Positions 46,893-57,060 are shown, numbered from the stretch's first letter. The stretch: DNA of 64,000 nt from Pseudanabaena sp. PCC 7367 (GCF_000317065.1 NC_019701.1:1612001-1676000); one strand, 5' to 3'. The notes: generated by a model not told the origin, from the sequence alone. A program made the numbers and translations.

Positions 46893-48584
46893 TTAGACCG
46901 CAGCAGGGAAGAATTGCAGAACTAACATACCCAATAGGCCAGTAAAAGCCAAATAATAGATCGTAGGTAGTAGCACCTTCCTGATAATGCTTCCTTCCAG
47001 CCCTGCTAGACCAACGCTGGCCTCCGCTGCCACCACATTCGCAGAACAGATCGTATTACCCGCCGAAGCACCCACGCATTGTAAGCCTAAGATAATCGCC
47101 GTGGGGGCACCCACATCCGAGGCAATCCCAAACTGAAACAGCGAAAACATCATATTACTAACTGTCACGCTGCCAGCCACAAAAGCGCCCACCATGCCCA
47201 CGATCGGTGCGAATAATGGCCAGGTCTGCCCCGCGATCGCTGCCATGCCATTGGCCAGGGTGAGAGGCATACTTTCAAGTCCGGCAGTATTGACACCAGA
47301 GTTAATGAAGACCCGCGCCATTAAGACTGCTGCCCCCAGCGCCAGGGTCGTTTTTTGGAGCATAGGCAAGGCATGTCCGATCGCCTGTTGCATTGACTTA
47401 GGCTGCATTCGATGCATAAAGAAGGTGATCGCCACCACCAGCAAAAACACACTCCCCGGCAGGAAGAGCGGTTGGCTAGCGATCGAGATTTCTGTGCCCA
47501 AGACACCAGGCCAAGTCAGCTTGATTGACTGCAACCAGCCACGAATCGGTAAAAATTCCAGCCGGGTCAACATCAAAATAAAGCCAAGTAACACATAGGG
47601 TAACCAGGCTAATCGCGCTGAAAGGGAACTACTCAAGTTGGGATCAGCCTGTATAGACTGCCCACCCCAACTACTCGGCCATTGCTCCGCTGATGGGAAA
47701 TCCCAGGTTTGTGATGGCACCAGAAAACCGCGACTCGCAGCCGGCACGACAATACTAAGACCGACCAAGCCACCAATTAGGGATGGGAACTCTGGCCCTA
47801 GGAAGATCGCCGTAAGCAGATAGGGAATGGTGAAAGCGAAGCCAGCAAAGAGAGCAAATTTCCAGGCTGCCAGACCATCAGAGACAGACTTAGCGATTGA
47901 TTGGCGATCGCCAAATCCAGCAGTGAGCACCATCACTAAAATCAACGGCACAAAGCTGCCCACAAGGCCATTGAAAATACCAGCCCATTGGCCAATATTT
48001 ACTAGATATTCGGCCTGAGTTAACCCCAGTTCGGATAAGCGATCGGTTACGGTGGGAACATCTTCTAAGCCCGTATTCATGCCAATCAGAATCGGCGTAC
48101 CCACTGCGCCAAAGGACGATGGGGTACTTTGAATAATTAAGGCTGCGGTCACTGCTGCCATTGCCGGAAAGCCGATCGCTACTAGCAGAGGCACAACAAT
48201 TACCGCTGGGGAACCAAATCCAGAGGCTCCCTCAATAAAACTACCAAATAACCAGGCAATGATAATTAGCTGCACGCGGCGATCGGGGGAAATTCCTAGG
48301 AGGCTCTGTCGAATTGCGGCGATCGCACCTGATTCCTGTAACGTATTCAGCAGCATGATCGCGCCAAATACAATGTAGAGAATCTCGGCGGCTGCCACCA
48401 AACCCTGGATACTTGATGCGGCTACTTCTACCAAAGGAACTCGCCAGATCAAAAGGGCAAGGATCGCAGTTACTAAATAGGAAAGCGGCATCACCTGGGC
48501 AGCAGGTCGCTTGGCAATCACTAACAATAAGAAAACAGTGGCGATCGGCAGCAGTGCCACCAGGGTATAGAGCAGTTCTTCCAT
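46893..48584 (-). CDS. Lactate/glycolate permease (LctP family)
   Basis: A 563-residue inner-membrane permease with about 12 or more hydrophobic segments. LctP-family stretches include [24 protein letters not shown] and a late conserved part with [19 protein letters not shown] and [20 protein letters not shown]. These carriers bring in L-lactate, D-lactate or glycolate with protons; in cyanobacteria glycolate is also plausible, but the substrate cannot be told here. No lactate dehydrogenase or glycolate oxidase gene lies next to it. ATG at 48584. Confidence 0.9.
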   Translation of the reverse strand: MEELLYTLVALLPIATVFLLLVIAKRPAAQVMPLSYLVTAILALLIWRVPLVEVAASSIQGLVAAAEILYIVFGAIMLLNTLQESGAIAAIRQSLLGISPDRRVQLIIIAWLFGSFIEGASGFGSPAVIVVPLLVAIGFPAMAAVTAALIIQSTPSSFGAVGTPILIGMNTGLEDVPTVTDRLSELGLTQAEYLVNIGQWAGIFNGLVGSFVPLILVMVLTAGFGDRQSIAKSVSDGLAAWKFALFAGFAFTIPYLLTAIFLGPEFPSLIGGLVGLSIVVPAASRGFLVPSQTWDFPSAEQWPSSWGGQSIQADPNLSSSLSARLAWLPYVLLGFILMLTRLEFLPIRGWLQSIKLTWPGVLGTEISIASQPLFLPGSVFLLVVAITFFMHRMQPKSMQQAIGHALPMLQKTTLALGAAVLMARVFINSGVNTAGLESMPLTLANGMAAIAGQTWPLFAPIVGMVGAFVAGSVTVSNMMFSLFQFGIASDVGAPTAIILGLQCVGASAGNTICSANVVAAEASVGLAGLEGSIIRKVLLPTIYYLAFTGLLGMLVLQFFPAAV

Positions 48585-48632
48585 TGATCACATGTTTATT
48601 TTATGGGATAAACTTGTCTAGATGATTAAAAT

Positions 48633-49481
48633 ATGAGCAATATGTTTGTTGAAACCGTTAATGCTGTTAGCACTGGATTAGGATTAGTTCAAATTTCTAG
48701 AGAGACCTTTCCAACATTCAAAAGAATATACAACAGACTAACAAATGGAAATTTGCGTATTGCTGTTTTTGGTGCTAGTGGAACTGGCAAGACTACTTTA
48801 GGAAAAATTTTAACGGGTGATCTAGATAATCTTTCTCAACCATATCAGGAGTCGATCAGAATCGAAGAGTATAAGCTATCTAACAATTTGGCTGGGAAAG
48901 TTATTATTGCCCCAGGCCAAGAGCGTAGGGAAAATAGCTGGAATGATCTATTTCGATTGATATCTGGCGGCCAGATCAGGCTCATTATTAATGTTGTTTC
49001 ATGGGGCTATCATTCTTTTGGAGAAGCTGGCGTAGGCTTCAGCTACAAGTATCATGAACTTTATCAACCAGGTATGGATGTTGGAGATTTTGTAAAAGTA
49101 TATGCTCAGAATCGGCGCGATCGAGAAATTAATGTTTTAAAAAAGTTATTGCAATACTTGGAAATTGCTGATAGTAAAGAAACCATACTGATTACTCTAG
49201 TTACTAAGCAAGACTTGTGGTGGCATGATCGGCAGCTTGTCAAACAACACTATATGCAAGAAGACTACAATAAAATATTAGAAGAGGCCACTAACAAAAT
49301 AGGCTCAAATAATTTTAAGCATGAATTTTTATCCGCCTCACTTGTGATCGCTAACTATATTTCCGCTGCTGGAGAGCTTATGATACCAAATGCTGAGGGA
49401 TACGATAGTAGCCTACGAGATGCCAATTTAAGAAATTTCTTCGATACGGTGGAGTCTTTAATCGGAACCTCTTTAACTTGA
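48633..49481 (+). CDS. P-loop GTPase-like protein, first gene of an AT-rich pair
   Basis: A 282-residue protein with a Ras-like G domain after a 40-residue N-terminal helical part. G1 is GASGTGKTT at 47-55. The G3 place is APGQE at 93-97, with Ala instead of the magnesium-binding Asp. G4 is TKQD at 191-194, and a possible G5 is LSAS. Several residues between G3 and G4 are aromatic and charged (WGYHSFGEAG). The gene is visibly more AT-rich than its neighbours. The next gene starts 17 bases after its stop. Family membership beyond P-loop GTPase is not recognised; GTP binding is likely, hydrolysis less certain. Confidence 0.75.
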   Translation: MSNMFVETVNAVSTGLGLVQISRETFPTFKRIYNRLTNGNLRIAVFGASGTGKTTLGKILTGDLDNLSQPYQESIRIEEYKLSNNLAGKVIIAPGQERRENSWNDLFRLISGGQIRLIINVVSWGYHSFGEAGVGFSYKYHELYQPGMDVGDFVKVYAQNRRDREINVLKKLLQYLEIADSKETILITLVTKQDLWWHDRQLVKQHYMQEDYNKILEEATNKIGSNNFKHEFLSASLVIANYISAAGELMIPNAEGYDSSLRDANLRNFFDTVESLIGTSLT

Positions 49482-49498
49482 GCAGAGGTATGAGTGCT

Positions 49499-49984
49499 AT
49501 GGATGTAGATAAGGGTTCTGATAAGGATACACCTCCCATTTACGATGATGATGACAGGGAAGTGTTAATGTCTCTACTTGAAGAATATTCCAATAAGTTG
49601 CTAAGAATATGCGAAGAGTTAAACAAGCTATATAGAAATGCTAACCTCTTGACTCTTACATTTGCTTTTGTCTCCCCTATTATATTTGTCACTTCTTTAA
49701 GCTATGTCCGAGTTTACCCCCTAATGTATCTTGTGTTATTTAGTTGCTGCTTTATCATGATTCTTCTTGGAGCCTACATTAATGCTCGCAGCTTTAATTT
49801 GCAGAAGAAACGTGGGCAAAATATATATTATAGACTTAGTAAAATAATTAGGATAATTTCTCAGCTCCAAGAACATGTAGAATCCAGAGTATCCCGAAAA
49901 CTTGAGCTTGATTTTCGCTTAGCGGATGCGGAAGTAGCATTGGAAGAGTTCAAGCGTTTTTCTGGAAAAAATCTAATTCCCTAG
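49499..49984 (+). CDS. Two-TM protein with flanking coiled coils, partner of the GTPase
   Basis: A 161-residue protein. An acidic N-terminus (MDVDKGSDKD, DDDD) and a helix (LLEEYSNKLLRICEELNKLY) come first. Two adjacent membrane helices follow (LLTLTFAFVSPIIFVTSLSYV and LMYLVLFSCCFIMILLGAYI), then a basic, helical C-terminal half (LSKIIRIISQLQEHVES). This layout resembles the two-TM SLATT effector type seen in defence loci, but I cannot confirm homology. I chose the ATG at 49499, ten bases after AGAGG; an ATG at 49490 and a TTG at 49478 (overlapping the GTPase stop) are also in frame. Probably one operon with the GTPase. Confidence 0.65.
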   Translation: MDVDKGSDKDTPPIYDDDDREVLMSLLEEYSNKLLRICEELNKLYRNANLLTLTFAFVSPIIFVTSLSYVRVYPLMYLVLFSCCFIMILLGAYINARSFNLQKKRGQNIYYRLSKIIRIISQLQEHVESRVSRKLELDFRLADAEVALEEFKRFSGKNLIP

Positions 49985-49998
49985 CTTCTTTATCTTTT

Positions 49999-52269
49999 CT
50001 AATAATCGATCGCCAACACCTTAGTTAAAAACGCCCACTTATCCGCCGCCTCTTCGATCTGCTTGGTGGTAGGTTTCCCCGCCCCATGTCCCGCCTTTGT
50101 TTCGATTCTGATTAAAACCGGTGCATCACCAGCATGATTGGCCTGCAAAGCTGCTGCAAACTTGAAGCTGTGGGCAGGCACGACCCGATCGTCATGGTCA
50201 GCAGTAGTAATCATTGTGGCAGGATAATTAGTATCAGGTTCAAGATTATGCAATGGCGAATAGGCATAGAGCACCTTGAATTCTTCAGGATTTTCAGGCG
50301 ATCCATAGTCAGAAGTCCAAGCCCAGCCGATCGTGAATTTATGGAAGCGCAACATGTCCAAAACCCCTACCGCCGGAAGTGCTGCCCCAAATAGATCTGG
50401 GCGTTGGGTCATGCAAGCACCAACCAACAGGCCGCCATTACTGCCACCACCGATCGCCATTTTTTGCGAACTAGTATAATCGTTCCTAATTAACCATTCT
50501 GCCGCGGCGATGAAGTCATCAAACACATTCTGTCTCTTCAACTTCGTGCCGGCTTGATGCCAGGCTTCACCATATTCACCACCACCGCGCAAATTCGGCA
50601 CCGCAAAGACTCCACCCATTTCTAACCACACCAGGCTACTGATCGAAAAACTGGGAGTAAGCGAAACCCCAAACCCACCATAGCCATAGAGATAGGTGGG
50701 GTTTTGTCCATTCAGATCTAATCCTTTCTTGTGAGTAATGAACATAGGAATGCGAGTGCCGTCTTTACTCCCATAGAAAACCTGCTTGGTTTCATAGCGA
50801 TCGCTCTCAAAATCTACCTGTGGTCGCCGAAATACCGTGCTGGTATTTGTGGTTAGGTCATAGCGATAGATCGTGGGCGGCGAAGTAAAGCTGGTAAAAC
50901 TATAGAACGTCTCTGCATCTTCTCTCTTGCCAGCAAATCCACCCGCAGAGCCAATTCCTGGCAATTCAATTTCCCGCTCAAATTCTCCTGCTAGGCTAAA
51001 TACTTTGATCTGAGTGTAGGCATCTTTTAAATAGGAAGCCACAAATTGATTGTTAATCAGGCTTACCGATCGCAGCGTTTCTGGCGCTTCGGGAATCACT
51101 TCCTGGGTTTGATTGGGATTGTTGAGATCGATCGCAATCAGGCGCGATCGTGGTGCATCCCGGTCAGTCCGGAACCAAAACTTGGTATCTTCATTACCAA
51201 TGAAACGATATTCCGATTCAAATTCCTGAATTAGCTTAGTTACCTGGGCAGATTGGCCTTGGGAGATCTTAGCTAACTCAGCGATCGGCATCACAAAAAT
51301 TAAGTTCTTGGGATCAGTACCCCGCCACACGCTAATAATTAAATATGAACCATCTTCGCTGACAGAGCCATTAAATCCCCATTCCTTATGCTCCGGTTGT
51401 TGATAGACCAGGAGATCTTGGTTTTGATTGGTGCCCAGGCGGTGATAGTAAAGCTTTTGGTAATAGTTAATCCCCTGCAAGGCTTCATCGCTTTCCGGCG
51501 GATCATAAGCACTATAAAAGAAGCCCTGATGATCAGGTGTCCAATCCGCACCAGAAAACTTGCTCCATTCAACCCGATCGGCCAGGTCTTCACCAGTCAG
51601 AATCGATCGCACCCGCCATTCCACCCAATCGGAACCAGATCTAGAGATACCATAGGCCAGATGCTTACCATCACGGGCGATCGACAATCCCGACAGTGCC
51701 ACCGTCCCATCATTTGATAACTTATTTGGATCGAGTAAAACCTGGGGCTCTTGATCGAGGGATTCTAGGGTGTACAGTACGCTCTGGTTCTGCAAGCCAT
51801 TGTTTTTAAAATAAAAATAGCGATCGCCTTCCTTAAACGGCGCACTATATTTTTCATAGTCCCATAACTCGGTCAACCGCTGTTTGAGTGGCTCACGGGC
51901 AGCGATCGATTCCAAGAAGGCAAAGGTGACTTCATTTTGGGCTTCAACCCAGGCCTTAGTCTCTTCTGAGTCAGCATCCTCTAGCCAACGATAGGGATCG
52001 CTAACTTCAATGCCATGATAAATATCAACTTGATCGACTGTTTTAGTGTTGGGATAGGAGATTGGCTGCATCTGGGTTATGGAATTTGGCTGTTTTGGTG
52101 GGAATATTGAGTTGAGCGTTGAAAAATCTGGTTTGAGAAAATGGCTAGTAATTGCTAAAGCAACACCACCGATCATAGCTAAACATGCAGCTAAACCAAA
52201 CCATAGACTTGTTTTGCTACGGTTTTGCTTGTTTCTTGCTAATCGCTGCTGTTTTTTGGCCACTGGCAA
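49999..52269 (-). CDS. Prolyl oligopeptidase family serine peptidase
   Basis: A 756-residue S9A-type enzyme that cuts short peptides after proline. A basic N-terminus and a membrane helix (WFGLAACLAMIGGVALAI, about residues 23-40) suggest membrane anchoring or export. A beta-propeller part follows from DPYRWLEDADSEETKAWVE. The catalytic domain has Ser in GGGSNGGLLVGA, Asp in TADHDDRVVP and His in KAGHGAGKP. The start is TTG at 52269 or GTG at 52263. Its 3' end converges on the two-TM gene with a 14-base gap. Confidence 0.92.
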   Translation of the reverse strand: MPVAKKQQRLARNKQNRSKTSLWFGLAACLAMIGGVALAITSHFLKPDFSTLNSIFPPKQPNSITQMQPISYPNTKTVDQVDIYHGIEVSDPYRWLEDADSEETKAWVEAQNEVTFAFLESIAAREPLKQRLTELWDYEKYSAPFKEGDRYFYFKNNGLQNQSVLYTLESLDQEPQVLLDPNKLSNDGTVALSGLSIARDGKHLAYGISRSGSDWVEWRVRSILTGEDLADRVEWSKFSGADWTPDHQGFFYSAYDPPESDEALQGINYYQKLYYHRLGTNQNQDLLVYQQPEHKEWGFNGSVSEDGSYLIISVWRGTDPKNLIFVMPIAELAKISQGQSAQVTKLIQEFESEYRFIGNEDTKFWFRTDRDAPRSRLIAIDLNNPNQTQEVIPEAPETLRSVSLINNQFVASYLKDAYTQIKVFSLAGEFEREIELPGIGSAGGFAGKREDAETFYSFTSFTSPPTIYRYDLTTNTSTVFRRPQVDFESDRYETKQVFYGSKDGTRIPMFITHKKGLDLNGQNPTYLYGYGGFGVSLTPSFSISSLVWLEMGGVFAVPNLRGGGEYGEAWHQAGTKLKRQNVFDDFIAAAEWLIRNDYTSSQKMAIGGGSNGGLLVGACMTQRPDLFGAALPAVGVLDMLRFHKFTIGWAWTSDYGSPENPEEFKVLYAYSPLHNLEPDTNYPATMITTADHDDRVVPAHSFKFAAALQANHAGDAPVLIRIETKAGHGAGKPTTKQIEEAADKWAFLTKVLAIDY

Positions 52270-52487
52270 TGGTTGCTATAGCTGTTGGGGTTGTTATTGG
52301 GGCTGGCACAGAGCGATCTCCATTTGACTAGAGAATTACGCCCTTCGCAATTACGAGTAAGACTAGATGTGTATTTGATTTATTATTCACTAATTCCTAA
52401 CCAGACAGGTTCTGAGTAGGCTAACTGTAAGTTTTACCTTGATTGAATGGTTATCTAGCTGGGTTCGATCGGTGTTTTTCCCTGCCC

Positions 52488-53021
52488 TCAATTGGTCAAC
52501 TGAATCGCATACATTACCCCATCCAGGCCAGAATGCATATGCTTAGCGCTACCCCGATCGCTCATACCTAGTTTTTGAGCAAGCTTAATACTCGCCAAAT
52601 TTGCTGGTGCGCAATAGGCACGTAATTCATTAATTGCTTGGGTATTTGCCAGCGCTCGAATCAAAGCCTGCATTGCTTCATAGGCATATCCTTTATGGCG
52701 ATCGGCCTGATTGATGCTGTAGTAGCATTCATAAATGTCTGGCGGCTCGTAGGGCGAAAAACCGCAGGAACCAACGTAGCGATCGTCTTGCTTGAGGGCG
52801 ATCGCATAGGCATGAATGATTTCCGCCGGATTCTCGGCAGCATAGGAACTAACTACATAATTGAATAGATCAGTTGCCCCTGCGCTGGTTTTCTGTTCTG
52901 GCTCAAAGGCCAGGTATTTGGTCGAGTCGGGATCGAGCATAAATTCTAAATAGGGTTCTAGATCGGCGGGGATGAATTTGCGAATCACAAGACGATCGCT
53001 TTCAATGGGTAAATTAATCAT
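52488..53021 (-). CDS. GNAT family N-acetyltransferase (RimJ/RimL-like)
   Basis: A 177-residue acetyltransferase of the type acting on protein N-termini or small amines. Early DRLVIRKFIPADLEPYLEFM is typical of the RimJ/RimL subgroup. The acetyl-CoA part is weaker than usual: INQADRHKGYAYEAMQALIR replaces the strict R-G-x-G loop, and LRAYCAPANLASIKLAQKLGM follows. A real enzyme is still likely. ATG at 53021. The 327-base gap upstream (53022-53348), facing the aminopeptidase gene, shows only AT-rich sequence. Confidence 0.8.
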   Translation of the reverse strand: MINLPIESDRLVIRKFIPADLEPYLEFMLDPDSTKYLAFEPEQKTSAGATDLFNYVVSSYAAENPAEIIHAYAIALKQDDRYVGSCGFSPYEPPDIYECYYSINQADRHKGYAYEAMQALIRALANTQAINELRAYCAPANLASIKLAQKLGMSDRGSAKHMHSGLDGVMYAIQLTN

Positions 53022-53348
53022 TTTGCTAGTAGTTTAAATCGTTGATAGATTCTCAAGATCAAGCTTGATTACCTGTAACATATGCTGAGTCTGGATTCAA
53101 TAAAAATAATGGGTAGTCCTGCACATGTAAGGATATTTGATAATGCGATCGAGACTATCTCAATGGTGATCTGCTAAAAATCCTTACTTCTATACCACTA
53201 CCAAATAATGATTTCTCTTTAGACTTTAGTTTGATCAAAACGATCGCGCGATTGTAATTTTAATAATCCTTGGTAACTGGGCTTTTCTCTGGGCAGCAGC
53301 TCAAAAGATTAAACTTAAATAAATGCGTGATGGGAATCAGGGGTAAAC

Positions 53349-54740
53349 ATGCAGCTTAAAGCAACAATACAACAGCGCCGCCAGAAACTAGCCGATCGAT
53401 TCAATGGGTCAGTTGTGCTGTGGTCAGGTAGCAGAACAGCGCGAAATTTCCCCGCCAATGTTTATCCGTTTCGGGCTAGTAGTCATTTTCTTTATTTTGC
53501 TGGTTTACCACTGGAACAGGCAGCGATCCGCCTGGATGGGGGCAAGCTAGAGCTATTTATGGATGATAGTAATGCTACGGCCGAGCTATGGCATGGTAAA
53601 ACACCGAGCAGGGCACAGATCGCTGAATCGATCGGTGCTGATGCTGCCTACCCAATGTCAGAATTGGCTGCTAAGTTAAATGGAAATAGTCTCCAGACCG
53701 CCACCTTGCCCGTTCAAGATAAAGCGACTCTGGCACAACAGCAGCAATTATTGCAAAGAACTATTTCCAGCCAAGCGCTAATTAAGCCAGGAGAGAACGA
53801 AGCAACGATCGATCGTACTCTTGCCCTAGCCATAGTCGAATTGCGGCTTTGTCACGATCAAGGGGCAATATCAGAATTAAAGAAAGCAGCCTCAGTCACG
53901 ATCGAAGCCCATAAAGCTGGCATGACGGCGGCGAAGTCAGCGAAACGGGAAGCCGATATTCGTGCTGCGATCGAACAGGTGATTATGGCCAATAACATGA
54001 CCTGTGCCTATCAAAGCATTGTGACGGTGCATGGTGAGGTTTTGCACAATGAACATTATCACCATCCTGTCAGCCCAGGCGATCTGCTCCTGGCGGATGT
54101 GGGCGCAGAAACCGAGTTGGGTTGGGCAGCAGACGTGACCCGTACCTTTCCAGTATCGGGCAAGTTTTCGGCTTCACAACGGGCAATTTATGAGGTGGTG
54201 CTAGCTGCCCATGATGCCTGTATCGATCGCCTTGCGCCTGGGGTTGAATACCGCGATATTCACCTAACCGCGGCCAGGATTCTAGCGGAAGGGCTGGTGG
54301 ATCTGGGTATTCTGAAGGGGAAACCAGATGATCTGGTCGATCTCGATGCCCATGCTTTGTTCTTTCCCCACGGCGTTGGGCATATTCTGGGCTTGGATGT
54401 GCATGATATGGAGGATTTGGGCGATCTGGCTGGGTATGAGGTTGGCCGCACCCGTAGCGATCGCTTTGGCCTGGGTTACTTACGCCTCGATCGACCGTTG
54501 CGTGCTGGCATGTTGGTGACGATCGAACCGGGTTTTTATCAGGTGCCGGCGATTCTCGAAAACCAAGATTGGCGCGAGAAATACCAGGATCTGGTCGATT
54601 GGCAGCGATTGGCAGATTTTGCCGATGTGCGGGGGATCAGGATCGAGGATGATGTTTTGATTACTGATTCTGGTTGTGAGGTGTTGACCTCGGCGTTGCC
54701 AACTAAACCAGAAGCGATCGAGGAATTGGTCACAGGTTAA
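53349..54740 (+). CDS. pepP: Aminopeptidase P (Xaa-Pro aminopeptidase)
   Basis: A 463-residue M24B metallopeptidase that removes residues before proline. The N-terminal domain (RTARNFPANVYPFRASSHFL) is followed by the pita-bread domain with its five metal ligands: Asp in LLADVGAETE, Asp in WAADVTRTFPVSG, His in HGVGHILGLDVHDM, Glu in MLVTIEPGFY and Glu in IRIEDDVLI. Length and order fit the long bacterial PepP type. ATG at 53349, convergent with the carboxypeptidase gene seven bases away. Confidence 0.92.
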   Translation: MQLKATIQQRRQKLADRFNGSVVLWSGSRTARNFPANVYPFRASSHFLYFAGLPLEQAAIRLDGGKLELFMDDSNATAELWHGKTPSRAQIAESIGADAAYPMSELAAKLNGNSLQTATLPVQDKATLAQQQQLLQRTISSQALIKPGENEATIDRTLALAIVELRLCHDQGAISELKKAASVTIEAHKAGMTAAKSAKREADIRAAIEQVIMANNMTCAYQSIVTVHGEVLHNEHYHHPVSPGDLLLADVGAETELGWAADVTRTFPVSGKFSASQRAIYEVVLAAHDACIDRLAPGVEYRDIHLTAARILAEGLVDLGILKGKPDDLVDLDAHALFFPHGVGHILGLDVHDMEDLGDLAGYEVGRTRSDRFGLGYLRLDRPLRAGMLVTIEPGFYQVPAILENQDWREKYQDLVDWQRLADFADVRGIRIEDDVLITDSGCEVLTSALPTKPEAIEELVTG

Positions 54741-54747
54741 AAGCTTG

Positions 54748-56526
54748 CTAACAATCGCCCAGATTAGCCAACAGCAGTGCTATTTGATCCACATAACCCC
54801 GTAGCTGCCAAGTGGGTTGATTGCCATTATTAATCATGATGCTGAACGCCACTTCATCACCACCCACGGTAGTCACATAGCCAGATAAAGTAACCACACC
54901 GCTAAGGGTACCCGTCTTCGCGCTCAGGTTGTTTGCCGCGATCGTATCTTTAAATCGATTCCTGATTGTGCCATCCACCGCCGCGATCGGCAGGGAATCC
55001 CGAAATGCTTGATCATTCTGCATTTTCTCAAGCAAGGTTACGATCGCTTCCGGTGCAATTAAGTTATGCCGCGACAAACCAGAGCCATCGGCAATCGCAT
55101 AGCTATCTGGTGTAATTCCTAGCGAGTCTAAAAATTGGGTAACTTGTTCGATCGCTTGTGTATAGATCTGGTCGGCGGTTTCCTGGGGAATTTTGCGATC
55201 GCGGCTTCTCCTTGCCAACGCTTGCAAAACTAACTCCGCATAGAGATTATTGCTATCTTTGTTGATTTTTTTAACCAGATCGGCCAGTGGTGGTGATGAA
55301 ACTGTGGCCAGGTTAGATACGTCTCCAATAATACCCGGCGTAGGCACAATCATTGATTGCGTTATACCTGGGGGCAACTGATTGCTGATATCTACAAGTC
55401 CTGGTAGCTCTATTCCTTGTCGCCTTAGCTCAGCTTGCAATAGCTTTAAAAAATGTTGACGTGGATCGGGGACTGCGATCGCGCCTAGCTCTGGTGTGGC
55501 ATTAGCAGGCATCTTGCCCCTGAGAATCAACTCTTTATTAAAACCAACGCGTTGCACCGTCAGGGTATATTCGCCATCAACCTTACTAGTAGCCGCATAG
55601 TTACGCACCACCCAACCAGCGGCTAATAATGGATCAGCCCAAGTAAATTCAACTGCTTTACCAGACTGGGTCGGGGCGATCGTCCAATCCAATACATTCT
55701 CATGCACCGTCAGTGGATGCGGCTCTGCGCCATAATATTCCGGCAAGTCCTGCCATTCCCAGCCATAGCCAAAGTAATTAGAATTATCCTGTCTGGGGTT
55801 TTGAATTTCCAAGTTATTAATTGCATTAACGCCAGCATCTTTTAATTGGGTCACCAGGTCTTCAATCTGTTGTGGGGAAAGACTGGGATCGCCACTGCTA
55901 ATTACAATCAAAGGCGCTCTCAAGCGTCCAGAGCGATCCGGTGTGAGTCGGCTGGCTAAACTGGTTTGGAACTTAAAGTTTGTACCTAATCTTTGCAGTG
56001 CCGCAGCAGTAGTGAAGAGTTTGGTATTAGAGGCAGGCAAAAACAACCGATCGCCATCAATATCAACCAGCAGTTCATCATTAGGATCATTATTTAGGGC
56101 TACCGCATATACTCCCACCCGCGATCGCGCTAGGGCAGGATCATCAATAATCTTTTGGATTTGGGCTTCAAGATTAGCCGCGCAGATTTGCTGATCTATT
56201 AACTGGGGCTGATTACTGGGAGCAAGAGGAGCTAACTGAGAGGCAGTTGATTTAGCACTGTAGCGTGGTTCTAAATCATTTACCTGATCTATGGCAGGAT
56301 CAGATCGACTAACTGAAGTGGTTGATGTAGCAAATAATGTTGGCGGTAATTTAGCGATCGCCCCCAACGGCAGGATCAAGCCACAGGCTAAACAAGCGAG
56401 TAAGCATAGCCAGAATGCAGATTTATACCTCCAAGTTAGCCTAGATCGCTTTACTTGTTTGACCAAGTGTCTGGCCAAGGCAATCAATCGACGGGAGCAA
56501 GCATGAATGAATTTTACTAAAAACAC
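54748..56526 (-). CDS. dacB: D-Ala-D-Ala carboxypeptidase/endopeptidase (PBP4 type)
   Basis: A 592-residue class C penicillin-binding protein. A basic, membrane-targeting N-terminus (helix FWLCLLACLACGLILPLGAI) is followed by the catalytic SxxK in LPASNTKLFTTAAAL. A DGSGLSRHN part corresponds to the SxN motif region, and KTG lies in LSAKTGTLSGVV. It trims peptidoglycan cross-links in the periplasm. The start is the GTG at 56526, whose G is the last base of the fur stop TAG, so translation is probably coupled to fur. The N-terminus before the catalytic domain is long (about 100 Ser/Pro-rich residues). Confidence 0.9.
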   Translation of the reverse strand: MFLVKFIHACSRRLIALARHLVKQVKRSRLTWRYKSAFWLCLLACLACGLILPLGAIAKLPPTLFATSTTSVSRSDPAIDQVNDLEPRYSAKSTASQLAPLAPSNQPQLIDQQICAANLEAQIQKIIDDPALARSRVGVYAVALNNDPNDELLVDIDGDRLFLPASNTKLFTTAAALQRLGTNFKFQTSLASRLTPDRSGRLRAPLIVISSGDPSLSPQQIEDLVTQLKDAGVNAINNLEIQNPRQDNSNYFGYGWEWQDLPEYYGAEPHPLTVHENVLDWTIAPTQSGKAVEFTWADPLLAAGWVVRNYAATSKVDGEYTLTVQRVGFNKELILRGKMPANATPELGAIAVPDPRQHFLKLLQAELRRQGIELPGLVDISNQLPPGITQSMIVPTPGIIGDVSNLATVSSPPLADLVKKINKDSNNLYAELVLQALARRSRDRKIPQETADQIYTQAIEQVTQFLDSLGITPDSYAIADGSGLSRHNLIAPEAIVTLLEKMQNDQAFRDSLPIAAVDGTIRNRFKDTIAANNLSAKTGTLSGVVTLSGYVTTVGGDEVAFSIMINNGNQPTWQLRGYVDQIALLLANLGDC

Positions 56527-56987
56527 TAGAAAATCGATCGTTGCCCTTCAGGGCTGACACCATAAATCGTAAGCTGACAATCGAGCAATTTAAACCCAAA
56601 CTTATCAGCCACCTTCTTACTAATTTTTAAGATTGCATCATTCTTAAACTCAATAATCTCGCGGGTTTTCATACAAACCAGATGGTGATGATGCAGCGGC
56701 CTAGGTGGATTTATTTCGTAGTGTTTATGATCTTCTGCTAATTCTAATTCCCGTAAAATGCCCATCCGCGCCATCAGCTTCACCGATCGATAGATGGTCG
56801 AGAGGCTAATATTGTGACCTTTGTCCTTGAGCAAGGTGCAGAGATCTTCGGCACTAAGATGCTCGCCTTCCGGCAGATTTTGAAATGTATCCAGAATCAC
56901 TTCCCGTTGCGGGGTCATGCGCAAACCCTTAGCATTTAGCTCAGCCTTCAGAGAGTCGGTGGAGTAGTCAGTGGTGGTGGGGGGCAT
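56526..56987 (-). CDS. fur: Fur family regulator, FurA-like, with reduced Cys motifs
   Basis: A 153-residue regulator close to cyanobacterial FurA. The DNA-binding half has KGLRMTPQREVIL and ISLSTIYRSVKLMARMGILREL. The metal-binding half has HKHYEINPPRPLHHHHLVC and LLDCQLTIYGVSPEG. As I remember the Anabaena FurA sequence, it has two CxxC motifs; here the first is CMKT and the second (in the CPKC place) is SPEG. Only one Cys of the first motif and the LLDC Cys remain. Fur represses iron-uptake genes with Fe(II). ATG at 56987. It is followed by dacB in a one-base overlap, an unusual partner. Confidence 0.88.
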   Translation of the reverse strand: MPPTTTDYSTDSLKAELNAKGLRMTPQREVILDTFQNLPEGEHLSAEDLCTLLKDKGHNISLSTIYRSVKLMARMGILRELELAEDHKHYEINPPRPLHHHHLVCMKTREIIEFKNDAILKISKKVADKFGFKLLDCQLTIYGVSPEGQRSIF

Positions 56988-57060
56988 CTTAATGTCAAGA
57001 ACGTTATCTTATTGATAATAGCCTATTTTCCTGATTATTGAAAATGAGTTATATACAAAT

